Positions 23,701 to 32,485 of a stretch of 42,057 nt of DNA are shown here, piece after piece (position 1 is the first letter of the stretch; the number at the start of each line of letters is the position of its first letter). Origin of the DNA: Oscillospiraceae bacterium (GTDB taxonomy: Bacteria; Bacillota; Clostridia; UBA1381; UBA9506); assembly GCA_015068615.1 (NCBI GenBank), contig SVKE01000006.1:1-42057 (forward strand), in the 5' to 3' direction. A program made the position numbers and the translations under genes. The notes beneath the pieces were generated by a model. That model saw nothing but the letters and a program-made list of their open reading frames with translations. It had not been told where the DNA came from and searched no databases.

Positions 23701-26193
23701 ATGCAAGAATTTGAAAATCAGACAGTCATTCCTGTGGAGATATCCAAGGAAATGAAAAAATCCTATATCAATTATGCCATGAGCGTTATCGTGGGGCGTG
23801 CTCTGCCGGATGTGCGCGACGGCTTAAAGCCGGTTCACAGAAGAATCCTCTACGCTATGTATGAGGCCAATCTCTATCCGGATCGTCCCTACAAAAAGTG
23901 TGCGACCACCGTCGGTGACGTGCTCGGTAAATATCACCCGCATGGTGATGCATCTGTGTATGATGCGCTGGTGCGTCTGGCGCAGGACTTTTCCATGCGC
24001 TATCCTTTGGTAGATGGTCATGGTAACTTTGGTTCCGTGGATGGCGATCCACCGGCTGCTTACCGTTATACAGAAGCCAGAATGGCAAAAATGTCGATGG
24101 AAATGCTGACGGAGATTGAAAAGCAGACCGTAGACTTTATGCCTAACTATAATGAAGACAGACAGGAGCCCACCGTATTGCCCTCGCGCTTTCCCAATCT
24201 TTTGGTAAACGGCTCCTCGGGTATCGCTGTCGGTATGGCGACCAATATTCCGCCCCATAACCTAAGAGAGGTGATTGACGGCATCATTGCCTTGATTGAT
24301 GATCCGGAGATTACCATTGAAGGTCTGTGCGAGCACATCAAGGGCCCCGATTTCCCGACTGCGGGCATCATCATGGGCCTTAACGGCATTCGCAGCGCCT
24401 ATGAAACGGGCCGCGGTAAAATTGTGATGCGCGCCCGCAGCGAGATTGAGCAAATGCCCGGGGACAGACAGCGCATTGTTGTTACCGAGCTGCCATATCA
24501 GGTGAATAAGGCGCGCTTAATCGAAAAAATTGCTGAGCTGGTGAAGGACAAGCGGGTAGAGGGCATTTCCGGCCTTCGTGATGAGTCCGACCGTGACGGC
24601 ATGCGCATGGTCATTGAGCTAAAGCGTGATGCAAATGCCAACGTTATTCTAAACCAGCTGTATAAATACACCCAGTTGCAGGAAACCTTCAGCATCATTA
24701 TGCTGGCCATTGTGGGCAAGGAGCCAAAGGTGCTGAATTTAAAAGAGGTGCTCTATCATTATCTGGAATTTCAGAAGGATGTCATCACCAGAAGAACGCG
24801 CTTTGACCTTTCTAAGGCTGAGGCCAGAGCACACATTTTAGAGGGTTTGCGCATTGCGCTCGACCATATTGATGCCATCATCAAGCTGATTCGCGAAAGC
24901 TATGACGATGCCAAGCCCCGCCTGATGGAAAGCTTTAACCTCTCTGAGGTACAGGCACAGGCCATTTTGGATATGCGTCTTGCTAGATTGCAGGGCTTAG
25001 AGCGCGAGAAGATTGATGCAGAATATGAAGAGCTGATGACCCTCATTGCACACTTAAAAGAGGTGCTGGCCAACGAGTCCATGGTGCTGGATATTATCAA
25101 AGAGGAATTAACTGCCATCCGCAATAAATATGGTGATGACAGAAAGAGCGAAATTACAGCCAATGCCGATGAAATTAACATTGAGGATTTGATTGACGAG
25201 GAGGATGTGGTCATTACGTTGACTCACTTCGGTTACGTCAAGCGCATCCCCGTGGATACCTACAAGGCTCAGCGTCGCGGCGGCAAGGGGATTATGGGCA
25301 TCACCACCCGCGAGGAGGACTTCGTGGAGCGGCTGTTTGTCACCAGTACCCACAACTATGTGCTGTTCTTTACCAATAAGGGCAGAATGTATAAGCTGAA
25401 GGCCTATGAGATTCCCGAGGCCGGCAGACAGGCCAAGGGCACAGCGATTGTGAACCTCTTGCAGTTGGATCCGGAGGAGAAGGTTACAGCTGCCATTTGC
25501 GTAAGAGATTTTGAGCCGGATAAATATCTGTTCTTTGCCACCCGCAAGGGCATTGTGAAAAAGACGGATTTCATGGCCTATAATTCACGCCGCACCGGCG
25601 GCTTGGCGGCCATCGTCTTAGACGAAGATGACGAGCTGATTAATGTGAAGCTGACAGACGGCGCGCAGGACGTGCTGCTGTCTACGCACCACGGCATGTG
25701 CATTCGCTTCCGCGAATCGGACGTTCGTCCGCTGGGCCGTGTTTCTCATGGTGTCCGCGGCATTCGTCTTGCTAAGGATGACTATGTGGTGGGGATGAGT
25801 ACCGCCAAGGAAAACGGCGACCTGCTGGTTGTTACAGAAAAAGGCTTCGGCAAAAAGACACCTCTGACCGAGTATAAAACCCAGAACCGCGGCGGTCAGG
25901 GTGTAAATACCTACAGGCTCTCTGAGACCACGGGTAATGTAGCTGGCATTAAGGTTGTCACCGAAACAGATGACATTATGTTGATTACCTCCGATGGTAC
26001 CATCATTCGCATGAAAACCCGCGAGGTCAGCCGGATAGGCCGTTTGACAAAGGGCGTGCGGCTGATGCGTCTTGAGGACGTGCAGGTTGTCAGCATTGCA
26101 AGAACCGAGGAGCAGGATGAGGAGGAAGAGGGCATTGCGGTAACCGGTGAGGCTGCCGAAGAGACAGAGAACCCTCAGGAGGACGAGGCGTAA
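23701..26193 (+). CDS. gyrA: DNA gyrase subunit A
   Basis: An 830-residue breakage-reunion subunit. The active-site tyrosine is Y123 in [10 protein letters not shown], and the GyrA box QRRGGKG at the start of the C-terminal wrapping domain identifies gyrase rather than topoisomerase IV. The quinolone region reads [10 protein letters not shown], with Ala (A84) at the position of E. coli Ser83 and Asp (D88) at that of Asp87. The ATG at MQEFEN has AAAGGAG 7 nt upstream; an in-frame TTG two codons earlier is rejected. A very acidic tail closes the protein. Confidence 0.98.
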   Translation: MQEFENQTVIPVEISKEMKKSYINYAMSVIVGRALPDVRDGLKPVHRRILYAMYEANLYPDRPYKKCATTVGDVLGKYHPHGDASVYDALVRLAQDFSMRYPLVDGHGNFGSVDGDPPAAYRYTEARMAKMSMEMLTEIEKQTVDFMPNYNEDRQEPTVLPSRFPNLLVNGSSGIAVGMATNIPPHNLREVIDGIIALIDDPEITIEGLCEHIKGPDFPTAGIIMGLNGIRSAYETGRGKIVMRARSEIEQMPGDRQRIVVTELPYQVNKARLIEKIAELVKDKRVEGISGLRDESDRDGMRMVIELKRDANANVILNQLYKYTQLQETFSIIMLAIVGKEPKVLNLKEVLYHYLEFQKDVITRRTRFDLSKAEARAHILEGLRIALDHIDAIIKLIRESYDDAKPRLMESFNLSEVQAQAILDMRLARLQGLEREKIDAEYEELMTLIAHLKEVLANESMVLDIIKEELTAIRNKYGDDRKSEITANADEINIEDLIDEEDVVITLTHFGYVKRIPVDTYKAQRRGGKGIMGITTREEDFVERLFVTSTHNYVLFFTNKGRMYKLKAYEIPEAGRQAKGTAIVNLLQLDPEEKVTAAICVRDFEPDKYLFFATRKGIVKKTDFMAYNSRRTGGLAAIVLDEDDELINVKLTDGAQDVLLSTHHGMCIRFRESDVRPLGRVSHGVRGIRLAKDDYVVGMSTAKENGDLLVVTEKGFGKKTPLTEYKTQNRGGQGVNTYRLSETTGNVAGIKVVTETDDIMLITSDGTIIRMKTREVSRIGRLTKGVRLMRLEDVQVVSIARTEEQDEEEEGIAVTGEAAEETENPQEDEA

Positions 26194-26224
26194 GCCAAAT
26201 CCTGTCCGTTGAATGGAGAGAGAC

Positions 26225-26440
26225 ATGATGAAATGCTATAACGATAAAATCAGGGATCTGCGAGAAGCACAAAAGCTGACGCAACAGCAGGTGGCTGATG
26301 TGCTTGGCATCCGGCAGCAGGTCTATTCCAAGTATGAGCTGGGTGTCCGCTCATTGCCGCTGGAGCACCTAATTAAGCTTTGCAAATTCTACAAGGCCTC
26401 CGCAGATTGGATTTTAGGTCTGACAGAGGAAGAGCAATAA
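26225..26440 (+). CDS. Small XRE-family regulator downstream of gyrA
   Basis: A 71-residue single HTH_3 domain: IRDLREAQKLTQQQVADVLG, then IRQQVYSKYELGVRSLPLEHL, and a C-terminal helix. It has the SinR/immunity-repressor look. The ATG at 26225 is preferred because GGAG lies 6 nt upstream; an earlier ATG overlaps this site. It follows gyrA by 31 bp with no terminator and is probably co-transcribed. Its target is unknown. Confidence 0.87.
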   Translation: MMKCYNDKIRDLREAQKLTQQQVADVLGIRQQVYSKYELGVRSLPLEHLIKLCKFYKASADWILGLTEEEQ

Positions 26441-26445
26441 CAGCA

Positions 26446-26478
26446 AAAGAGGCTGTAGCAAAATGCTACAGCCTCTTT
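26446..26478. terminator. Bidirectional palindromic terminator (repeat-family member 3)
   Basis: Arms AAAGAGGCTGTAGCA (26446-26460) and TGCTACAGCCTCTTT (26464-26478) around AAA. The core is identical to the copy at 32406-32450. It serves the XRE gene and the converging ABC-F gene. Confidence 0.9.
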
Positions 26479-28386
26479 TTACATCTCTGTCAGCTCCAGA
26501 GAAAGCCTCTCCCAGCTCTCGTATAGCGTCAGCAGCTTTTCGTCGAGTGCCGCCTCTTCTTCGGTTAAGACCTGGGCTTTTTCATAATCTGCGCAGACTG
26601 CCTCATCCGAAAGCAGATCTCCAATTTCTGCCTGTCGCGCTTCGCAGGCGGCAATCTCCGTCTCCAACTTTTTTATGTCGGATTCCAGCTTGCGTAGTCG
26701 TGCAGCCTCCTGCTTCTTTTGCATATAGGCTGCCTTTCCCTGGCTTTCTGGCGTGGTTGCGGAGGGTGTTTCTGTCTGCTCCTGTCTTTTGGAAAGAAAA
26801 TAATCGTAATCTCCGGGGTACAGCTGCAGCCCCTCTTTTTCCATATAACAAACGGAATGCGCCAACCGATTGATAAAATAACGGTCGTGAGATACAATGA
26901 GACAGGTGCCTTCATACTGTTCCAAGGCATTCTCCAAAGCCTGTCGGGAGGCAATGTCTAAGTGGTTGGTGGGCTCATCCAGCAGCAGAAAGTTGGCGTT
27001 CGACAGCATTAGCTTTACAAGGGAAACTCTGGCTCTCTCGCCGCCGCTCAAATCGCGGATGGGAGAAAAAACTTCGTCCCCGCGGAACAAAAAGGCTGCC
27101 AGCGCGTTTCGTATCTGCGTTTGTGTCAGCTGTGGATAGGCATCTGCAATCTCTTCAAAAATCGTTTTATCCGGATGCAAATCAGACTGGGTCTGATCGT
27201 ACCAGCCGGGGGTAATGCCCGCTCCCAGACGAATGCTGCCGCCTGTGGGCGCAAGTCTTCCGGCAATCAGGCGAAACAGGGTGGTTTTGCCGCAGCCATT
27301 GGGACCCAGCAGAAAAATTCGATTGCCCTTTTTGACGGTGAGGCTTGCGTTAGAAAACAAGCTGCCACGTTCAAAACCCATTGCAACCCGGTCCAGAATC
27401 AGCACATCCTGCCCGCCGCCTTCCTTCGCTTTTAGGGAAAAGTGCAGCTTTGCTTCCTCTGCCTGCGGCGCTTCCAGCGTTTTTTCCAGACGGGCAATGG
27501 CCTTTAGCTTGCTCTCAGCTGTTTTTATGTTCCTCTCCCGGTTCCACCTGCGCTGCTGCTCCACAATGCCCTCCAGGCGCTTAATTTCGCGCTGTGTATT
27601 GTCGTACCGGCGCTCGGCAGCCTTTTCCTCCTCTGCTCGCAGAGCCATGGAGGCAGAATAATTGCCCTCATAGACACTCACACGCCCATGGGAGAGCGCA
27701 AAGGTTCGGTTGGTGACCCGGTCTAAGAAATAGCGGTCGTGAGAAATTAGGCAAAAGGCGCCTTTATATTCACGCAAAAAGCCCTCTAGCCACTCCACAG
27801 CGGCCAAATCCAGATGGTTTGTGGGCTCGTCTAAAAGAAGCAGCGCCGCGCCGGAAAGCAACAGGCGACAGAGCGCCACCCGTGTTTTCTGCCCACCGGA
27901 AAGATGAGAAAAAGGAGCAGAAAGCTCCTCCTCGCGAAAGCCCAGCCCCAGGAGGGCGGCTCTTGTTCTTGCCTGATAGGTCAGCCCATCCCTTTCCGTG
28001 AAGGTCTCCATCAGGCGCTGATGCCGCTCTGCTAATCGTGCCGGGTCTCCTTCACCGAGTTCTAAAAGCCGCGCGACTTCCTTCATTTCCGCTTCCAGCT
28101 GCAAGACATCCTCATATGCGGTTAGCGCCTCTTCAAAAACTGTCTTATCCGAGGTCAGGTTGGTATGCTGGGCCAGATATCCCACGGTGGCTTGTCTGCT
28201 GCGGTGAACCTCACCATCGGTTGCATCAAGCTCGCCCAGCATAATTTTAAATAATGTGGTTTTACCGGTGCCGTTTGCACCGATGAATCCAATTTTATCC
28301 GTATCGCCGATGGAAAAGGAAACCTTGGAAAACAGAGTTCTTTCGCCGAATTCCTTTGCCACATCGGACAGGGTAAACAGGTTCAT
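26479..28386 (-). CDS. ABC-F family ribosome-associated ATPase
   Basis: A 635-residue soluble protein with two ABC domains and no membrane domain. Domain 1 has GANGTGKTTL, LSGGQKTRVAL and LLLLDEPTNHLD; domain 2 has GPNGCGKTTLF, LSGGERARVSL and FLLLDEPTNHLD. A charged linker (about 240-320) and a C-terminal coiled coil (about 530-635) are typical of ABC-F proteins, which act in the ribosomal E site as translation factors or antibiotic protection proteins. The overall look is YfmR/Uup-like rather than a specialised resistance factor; the subfamily is not certain. The start MNLFTLSD has GGAG 7 nt upstream. Confidence 0.92.
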   Translation of the reverse strand: MNLFTLSDVAKEFGERTLFSKVSFSIGDTDKIGFIGANGTGKTTLFKIMLGELDATDGEVHRSRQATVGYLAQHTNLTSDKTVFEEALTAYEDVLQLEAEMKEVARLLELGEGDPARLAERHQRLMETFTERDGLTYQARTRAALLGLGFREEELSAPFSHLSGGQKTRVALCRLLLSGAALLLLDEPTNHLDLAAVEWLEGFLREYKGAFCLISHDRYFLDRVTNRTFALSHGRVSVYEGNYSASMALRAEEEKAAERRYDNTQREIKRLEGIVEQQRRWNRERNIKTAESKLKAIARLEKTLEAPQAEEAKLHFSLKAKEGGGQDVLILDRVAMGFERGSLFSNASLTVKKGNRIFLLGPNGCGKTTLFRLIAGRLAPTGGSIRLGAGITPGWYDQTQSDLHPDKTIFEEIADAYPQLTQTQIRNALAAFLFRGDEVFSPIRDLSGGERARVSLVKLMLSNANFLLLDEPTNHLDIASRQALENALEQYEGTCLIVSHDRYFINRLAHSVCYMEKEGLQLYPGDYDYFLSKRQEQTETPSATTPESQGKAAYMQKKQEAARLRKLESDIKKLETEIAACEARQAEIGDLLSDEAVCADYEKAQVLTEEEAALDEKLLTLYESWERLSLELTEM

Positions 28387-28403
28387 TGTCACACTCCGCC
28401 ACT

Positions 28404-29003
28404 TTACTCATTGAATTTGTTTTTAATTTTTTTCTGCACCTTTACAATGGTATTACTGATAAAGAATTTTCTTGAACCGGCAAAATAGCCGCAAAAGGCG
28501 GCCAAAAGCGTAATTGCCGGGGAAATTAAAAGACACAGCGGTGAGGTTTTATCACCCAAAAAGCCGACCAGCGTGCCGAACCAGATGCGGACAAAGGGGG
28601 TAATGTAATCCAGCAGAAAAACCTCTGTTGCCACGCGGGGCTGATTTTCGGGGAAGCTGTACAGAATCTTTATCAAAACGTCGCGGGCCGGAATGATATT
28701 GGCCGCAAGCAACGCGTATACCCCGATGATGAGCAGATTGAAAATAACAAGGGGGGCCACCAAAAGCAGACCCTCCGTCAAGGGAGATTTGAGCTCCTTG
28801 TGCCTTATATCCTTTTGTGCAGCACCATGTGCGCGGGAATAGATTAAGCCGAACAGCACCAAAGAAGAAAGCACGCTATAGACAAAATACCCCCACGAAA
28901 AATTCAGCATCCAGGAAAAAATAATAAGTCCAATCAGCTGCAGCAGCAAACAGATTAAATAATCTACGAACATGAAGAGTGCTGTTTTTTTGCGGTTTGT
29001 CAT
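28404..29003 (-). CDS. Polytopic membrane protein of unknown function
   Basis: A 199-residue protein with about five hydrophobic helices (roughly 10-30, 35-55, 80-105, 130-150, 155-180) and a basic C-terminus ending VQKKIKNKFNE. No family is recognised. The ATG at MTNRKKTA is chosen because GGAGGT is 5 nt upstream. It lies between ybeY and the ABC-F gene on one strand, with 17-20 bp gaps, so it is likely in the phoH-ybeY transcript. Confidence 0.75.
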   Translation of the reverse strand: MTNRKKTALFMFVDYLICLLLQLIGLIIFSWMLNFSWGYFVYSVLSSLVLFGLIYSRAHGAAQKDIRHKELKSPLTEGLLLVAPLVIFNLLIIGVYALLAANIIPARDVLIKILYSFPENQPRVATEVFLLDYITPFVRIWFGTLVGFLGDKTSPLCLLISPAITLLAAFCGYFAGSRKFFISNTIVKVQKKIKNKFNE

Positions 29004-29023
29004 GAAAAACCTCCCAGTCATCA

Positions 29024-29503
29024 TTATCTTGTCAGGCCAATCGCCTCTAAAATGGCCTCCTGCTTTTGAAACATCTCTGTTTCTGCCGGTACGCCCTGCT
29101 CGTGGTCATAGCCCAGCAAGTGCAGCACGGAATGAACCGTTAAAAAGCCCAGCTCCCGGGAAAGAGAGTGACCATAGGCTGCCGCCTGTGCCTCGGCGCG
29201 GGGCAGAGAAATCACAATATCTCCCAAAAAAACACGGTTTTCTGTTATATCGGTATCCTCTATCATCAAAATACCACCCTCAGTTTCCAGCATCGGGAAG
29301 GAAAGCACATCGGTGACCCTGTCAATGCCACGTTGCTCGCGGTTTAATGAGCGAATTTCCTCATCATTGGTGATGGAAAAAGAGATTTCTGCTTCGTAGG
29401 GGAATTCCTCGGCCGCAAGTGTGTTTTCCATGCAGGTCACAAGCAGCTGCAAAAGCTGCTCGGGTAGCTCTTCAGCCTGCTTATTTAACAGTAGACTTAT
29501 CAT
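29024..29503 (-). CDS. ybeY: Endoribonuclease YbeY (rRNA maturation)
   Basis: A 159-residue metal-dependent RNase for 16S rRNA 3'-end maturation and ribosome quality control. The zinc motif HSVLHLLGYDH is exact, and IDRVTDVLSFPM is the second conserved block. The ATG at MISLLLNK overlaps the end of phoH by 23 bp, the usual arrangement. Longer in-frame readings begin inside phoH and lack family similarity. Confidence 0.96.
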   Translation of the reverse strand: MISLLLNKQAEELPEQLLQLLVTCMENTLAAEEFPYEAEISFSITNDEEIRSLNREQRGIDRVTDVLSFPMLETEGGILMIEDTDITENRVFLGDIVISLPRAEAQAAAYGHSLSRELGFLTVHSVLHLLGYDHEQGVPAETEMFQKQEAILEAIGLTR

Positions 29504-30479
29504 GCGCACCACCCCGCTCCTGCTTCTGCCGTTTGGCATCATATTTTTCATAGGCCTGAATAATCTTCTGCACCAGGGGATGCCGCACGACATCCTTATG
29601 GGAGAAATAACAGAAGGCCAAATCCTCCACCTCAGACAGAATTTTAATGGCTTCCTTTAAGCCGCTGCGCTTGCCATCCGGCAAATCAATCTGCGTAATA
29701 TCGCCGGTGATGACCGCCTTTGAGCCGAAGCCGATGCGGGTTAAAAACATTTTCATCTGCTCCGGCGTTGTGTTTTGTGCCTCATCCAGAATAATATAAG
29801 AATTATCAAGGGTTCGCCCGCGCATATAGGCAAGTGGCGCCACCTCTATCAGGCCCTTTTCCACATAGCTGTTATAGCTTTCGGTACCAATCATTTCAAA
29901 CAGCGCATCATGCAGGGGACGCAGATATGGGTCTACCTTGTTCTGTAAATCGCCGGGCAAAAAGCCCAGCTTTTCGCCGGCCTCCACTGCCGGACGGGTA
30001 ATGATAATGCGGCTGACCTCTTTTTTTCGGAAGGCCGTGACGGCCTTTGCCACGGCCAGATAGGTTTTGCCTGTCCCGGCCGGGCCAATGCCGAATACCA
30101 CCGTATTGTCATGCATGGCCTTGATATATTCCTTTTGGCCCAGCGTCTTGCTTTTGATGGGCTTGCCCCTGGCTGTGATGCATACGCAGTCCTGCCCTAA
30201 ATCACGCAGGGCACCTTCCTCACCGGCCCTGGCCATCATAATTGCGTAAGAAATGCTTTGCTCCGTCAGCGCATCGCCGCGGTTTATGGTTTCAATCAAG
30301 GAGTAAAGCACGCGGGAGGCTGTTTCGGCATCGTCCTCGCCGCCCAATATTTTTAAAACGGAATCCCGACAGGACACCGACACGGAAAGCTCCTTTTCCA
30401 CCTGCTTAATATGACAGTCAAACTCTCCGAATAAAACGCCTAAATCAACGGCGGATACATCTATATTCCGTTCTGCCAT
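29481..30479 (-). CDS. phoH: PhoH-like ATPase (PhoL/YbeZ type)
   Basis: A 332-residue P-loop protein of the PhoH family, thought to work with YbeY in RNA metabolism. An N-terminal KH-like region precedes Walker A GPAGTGKTYLAVAKA (about 140), Walker B YIILDEAQN and the family motif RGRTLDNS. AAAGGTGGG lies upstream of the ATG. It heads the phoH-ybeY-membrane protein-ABC-F block. Confidence 0.95.
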   Translation of the reverse strand: MAERNIDVSAVDLGVLFGEFDCHIKQVEKELSVSVSCRDSVLKILGGEDDAETASRVLYSLIETINRGDALTEQSISYAIMMARAGEEGALRDLGQDCVCITARGKPIKSKTLGQKEYIKAMHDNTVVFGIGPAGTGKTYLAVAKAVTAFRKKEVSRIIITRPAVEAGEKLGFLPGDLQNKVDPYLRPLHDALFEMIGTESYNSYVEKGLIEVAPLAYMRGRTLDNSYIILDEAQNTTPEQMKMFLTRIGFGSKAVITGDITQIDLPDGKRSGLKEAIKILSEVEDLAFCYFSHKDVVRHPLVQKIIQAYEKYDAKRQKQERGGAHDKSTVK

Positions 30480-30512
30480 AGCCTATCCCACCTTTACACA
30501 TCATTGCGTTTT

Positions 30513-30541
30513 AGTATGCACAAAAAAGCGATTTTCTACAA
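30513..30541 (-). promoter_or_regulatory. Promoter of phoH
   Basis: On the minus strand TTGTAG (30536-30541) and CATACT (30513-30518) are spaced 17 bp, giving a leader of about 25 nt. Confidence 0.7.
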
Positions 30542-30613
30542 AAATAAGAACCTAACCATGGGGCGCAATCAGAACTTTAGATGTTTGCCCCGAGGTTTCA
30601 TTGTGAGTATAAT

Positions 30614-30642
30614 AAAAAATGCGGCAAGCTTTTGCTTGCCGC
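30614..30642 (-). terminator. Terminator of tRNA-Glu
   Basis: GCGGCAAGC (30621-30629) and GCTTGCCGC (30634-30642) form a perfect 9-bp stem around TTTT. On the minus strand it is followed by a T run (30614-30620 reads as A on plus). It is 5 bp past the tRNA. Confidence 0.93.
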
Positions 30643-30646
30643 AACG

Positions 30647-30721
30647 TGGTGACCCGTACGAGATTCGAACTCGTGTTTCCGCCGTGAGAGGGCGGCGTCT
30701 TAACCACTTGACCAACAGGCC
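30647..30721 (-). tRNA. tRNA-Glu (anticodon CTC)
   Basis: A 75-nt gene including an encoded CCA (30647-30649). The acceptor stem pairs GGCCTGT with ACGGGTC. The anticodon stem CCGCC/GGCGG encloses loop CTCTCAC, giving anticodon CTC. The T arm contains GTTCGAATC. It has its own consensus promoter and terminator, so it is a single-tRNA transcript. Confidence 0.97.
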
Positions 30722-30760
30722 GTATACAATCGGAAACCGCATATCACCAACGCAGATAGT

Positions 30761-30789
30761 AGTATACCATACTTTGTTTCGTTTTTCAA
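30761..30789 (-). promoter_or_regulatory. Promoter of tRNA-Glu
   Basis: On the minus strand TTGAAA (30784-30789) and TATACT (30761-30766) are spaced 17 bp. The start is about 30 bp before the mature tRNA end. Confidence 0.87.
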
Positions 30790-30847
30790 GTGTTTTTTAA
30801 AATTATTTTTCTTTTTTTGCAATTATTTTCAAATTGGCAATTTTAAC

Positions 30848-30876
30848 TTGAAAAACGTGGCAACTTCCTGTATAAT
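30848..30876 (+). promoter_or_regulatory. Promoter of the DUF4380-rdgB unit
   Basis: TTGAAA (30848-30853) and TATAAT (30871-30876) with 17-bp spacing. Its -35 region shares CTTGAAAAACG with the divergent tRNA promoter. The rest of 30480-30919 holds only the tRNA and the promoters and terminator listed. Confidence 0.85.
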
Positions 30877-30919
30877 TTTAGTATAAGCATTTCATCTTGA
30901 AAAAAGGGGAGGACGTAAA

Positions 30920-31840
30920 ATGATTACGAAAAAGGAGATTCAATATAAAAATTACGGAAAATGTCTGGAAATCTCAAACGATTTGGTGCGTCTTGTGGTC
31001 ACCACGGAGCTAGGTCCGAGAATTATCAATTTTTCCTTTATTGACGGAGAAAACATTATGTTTGAGGACATAGAGCGGGAGATGACCATGAGCGACTCAG
31101 AGCACACGGCAGCCTTTGGTGGCGGCACCTGGTATATTTATGGTGGCCATCGCCTGTGGACGAGCCCGGAAGCGGCACCGCGCAGCTATTATCCCGATAA
31201 TGACCCTGTAGAAGTGACCCTGACAGAAAACGGCGCTGTTTTTACGCCTCCGGTACAGGTATGGAACCAATATGGCTATACCCTTGAGGTTTCCTTGGCG
31301 GAAAACAGCACCGATGTCACCATTTTGCATCGGGTGACCAATCATGCCGGCTGGGAAGTGACGCTGGCGCCCTGGGCCATTACGGTGCTCTCCACCGGCG
31401 GCACGGAGATAATACCGCAAAACACCCGTGACACAGGTCTTTTAGGCAATCGGCTTCTGGCCCTGTGGCCCTATGCTAAAATGACAGATCCCCGTGTGAC
31501 ATGGGGAGACAAATACATCATTCTGCGGCAGGATAGTGAGGCAGAGGGCAACTTTAAGCTGGGCCTGGATAGCGAGCATGCCTTTGCTATGTATTTTAAT
31601 CATGGCGATTTATTTATTAAAAAATATGCAACAGTTGATGGCGCTCCTTATCCTGACGGAGGCATGAATTTTGAAACCTACACAAATCGACTGTTTTTAG
31701 AAATGGAAAGCCTGGGGCCGCAGCAAACCATTGCGCCCGGGGCAAGTGCAGAGCATGTAGAATACTGGTCGCTCCATAAAGAGGCGTTGCCCGCTCTGGA
31801 TGAGGAGAATCTTGATCAAGTGGTGAAGCGGTATGTCTAA
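30920..31840 (+). CDS. DUF4380-type protein (galactose-mutarotase-like fold)
   Basis: A 306-residue soluble beta-rich protein. VVTTELGPRIINFSFI, YIYGGHRLWTSPE, SYYPDNDPV, LAPWAITVLSTGG and WPYAKMTDPRVTWG match the pattern of DUF4380 proteins, which resemble aldose-1-epimerase/mutarotase sandwiches; substrate and activity are unknown. GGGGAGG precedes the ATG by about 6 nt. Its last 8 bp overlap the start of the rdgB-type gene, so they are co-translated, but no functional link is evident. Confidence 0.85.
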   Translation: MITKKEIQYKNYGKCLEISNDLVRLVVTTELGPRIINFSFIDGENIMFEDIEREMTMSDSEHTAAFGGGTWYIYGGHRLWTSPEAAPRSYYPDNDPVEVTLTENGAVFTPPVQVWNQYGYTLEVSLAENSTDVTILHRVTNHAGWEVTLAPWAITVLSTGGTEIIPQNTRDTGLLGNRLLALWPYAKMTDPRVTWGDKYIILRQDSEAEGNFKLGLDSEHAFAMYFNHGDLFIKKYATVDGAPYPDGGMNFETYTNRLFLEMESLGPQQTIAPGASAEHVEYWSLHKEALPALDEENLDQVVKRYV

Positions 31841-32411
31841 GCGCTTGGTCGTGGCTACAGGCAATGAAGGCAAGGTGCGGGAAATCAAATCGATTTTGTC
31901 GGATTTTGCAGTAGAGAGCGCCAAGGAGGCAGGGCTGGTTTTTGATGTGGAGGAAACCGGCGCCGATTTTTCGGAAAATGCCGCCATCAAGGCACGAGCC
32001 TTAAAGGACGCAGCCGGTTGCGCGGTGCTGGCAGATGATTCCGGCCTGTGCGTGGATGCGCTTTCCGGCGGGCCGGGCGTTTACACAGCTCGCTATGCCG
32101 GGGAGCACGCCACGGATGACGAGAATATTGACAAGCTCTTATCTGTTATGGAATCGGTACCGGAGGAAGAACGCACAGCTCGTTTTGTTTCTGCCATTTG
32201 CCTGATTACAGAGGATGGTCGGGAGCTGTTCGGCTACGGCACTTGTGAGGGACGCATTTTAAAGGAACGTGCTGGCACAGGGGGCTTTGGTTACGATCCG
32301 GTTTTTTATGCAGAGGAATTTGGGCAAAGCTTTGGGGAGCTTTCCCCTGAGCAAAAGAATCAAATCAGTCACAGAAAACGTGCCTTGGAGGATGTTAAAA
32401 GTAAACTGTAA
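31833..32411 (+). CDS. rdgB: XTP/dITP diphosphatase (RdgB/HAM1)
   Basis: A 192-residue house-cleaning pyrophosphatase removing ITP, XTP and dITP. ATGNEGKVREI, FSENAAIKARAL, LADDSGLCVDALSGGPGVY, GGFGYDPVF and the late SHRKRAL are the family motifs in order. The start overlaps the previous gene; the next element is a strong palindromic terminator. Confidence 0.97.
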   Translation: MSKRLVVATGNEGKVREIKSILSDFAVESAKEAGLVFDVEETGADFSENAAIKARALKDAAGCAVLADDSGLCVDALSGGPGVYTARYAGEHATDDENIDKLLSVMESVPEEERTARFVSAICLITEDGRELFGYGTCEGRILKERAGTGGFGYDPVFYAEEFGQSFGELSPEQKNQISHRKRALEDVKSKL

Positions 32412-32450
32412 AAAGAGGCTGTAGCAAAATGCTACAGCCTCTTTTTACAG
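32406..32450. terminator. Bidirectional palindromic terminator (repeat-family member 4, longest arms)
   Basis: Perfect 21-bp arms (32406-32426 and 32430-32450) around AAA, with the core GAGGCTGTAGCA/TGCTACAGCCTC. It overlaps the stop region of rdgB and serves the converging murB. Confidence 0.93.
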
Positions 32451-32485
32451 CTCATTTTTATCAATTTCGCTCTTTTTTTAGGAAT

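Noticed and set aside
25618-26226. 202-residue minus-strand ORF opposite the end of gyrA
   Set aside because: A shadow of GyrA codons; no ribosome site or promoter, and composition mirrors the sense frame.
30551-30600. Possible second structured RNA between phoH and tRNA-Glu
   Set aside because: Only a short GGGGC/GCCCC pair is visible and no tRNA or riboswitch pattern can be drawn.
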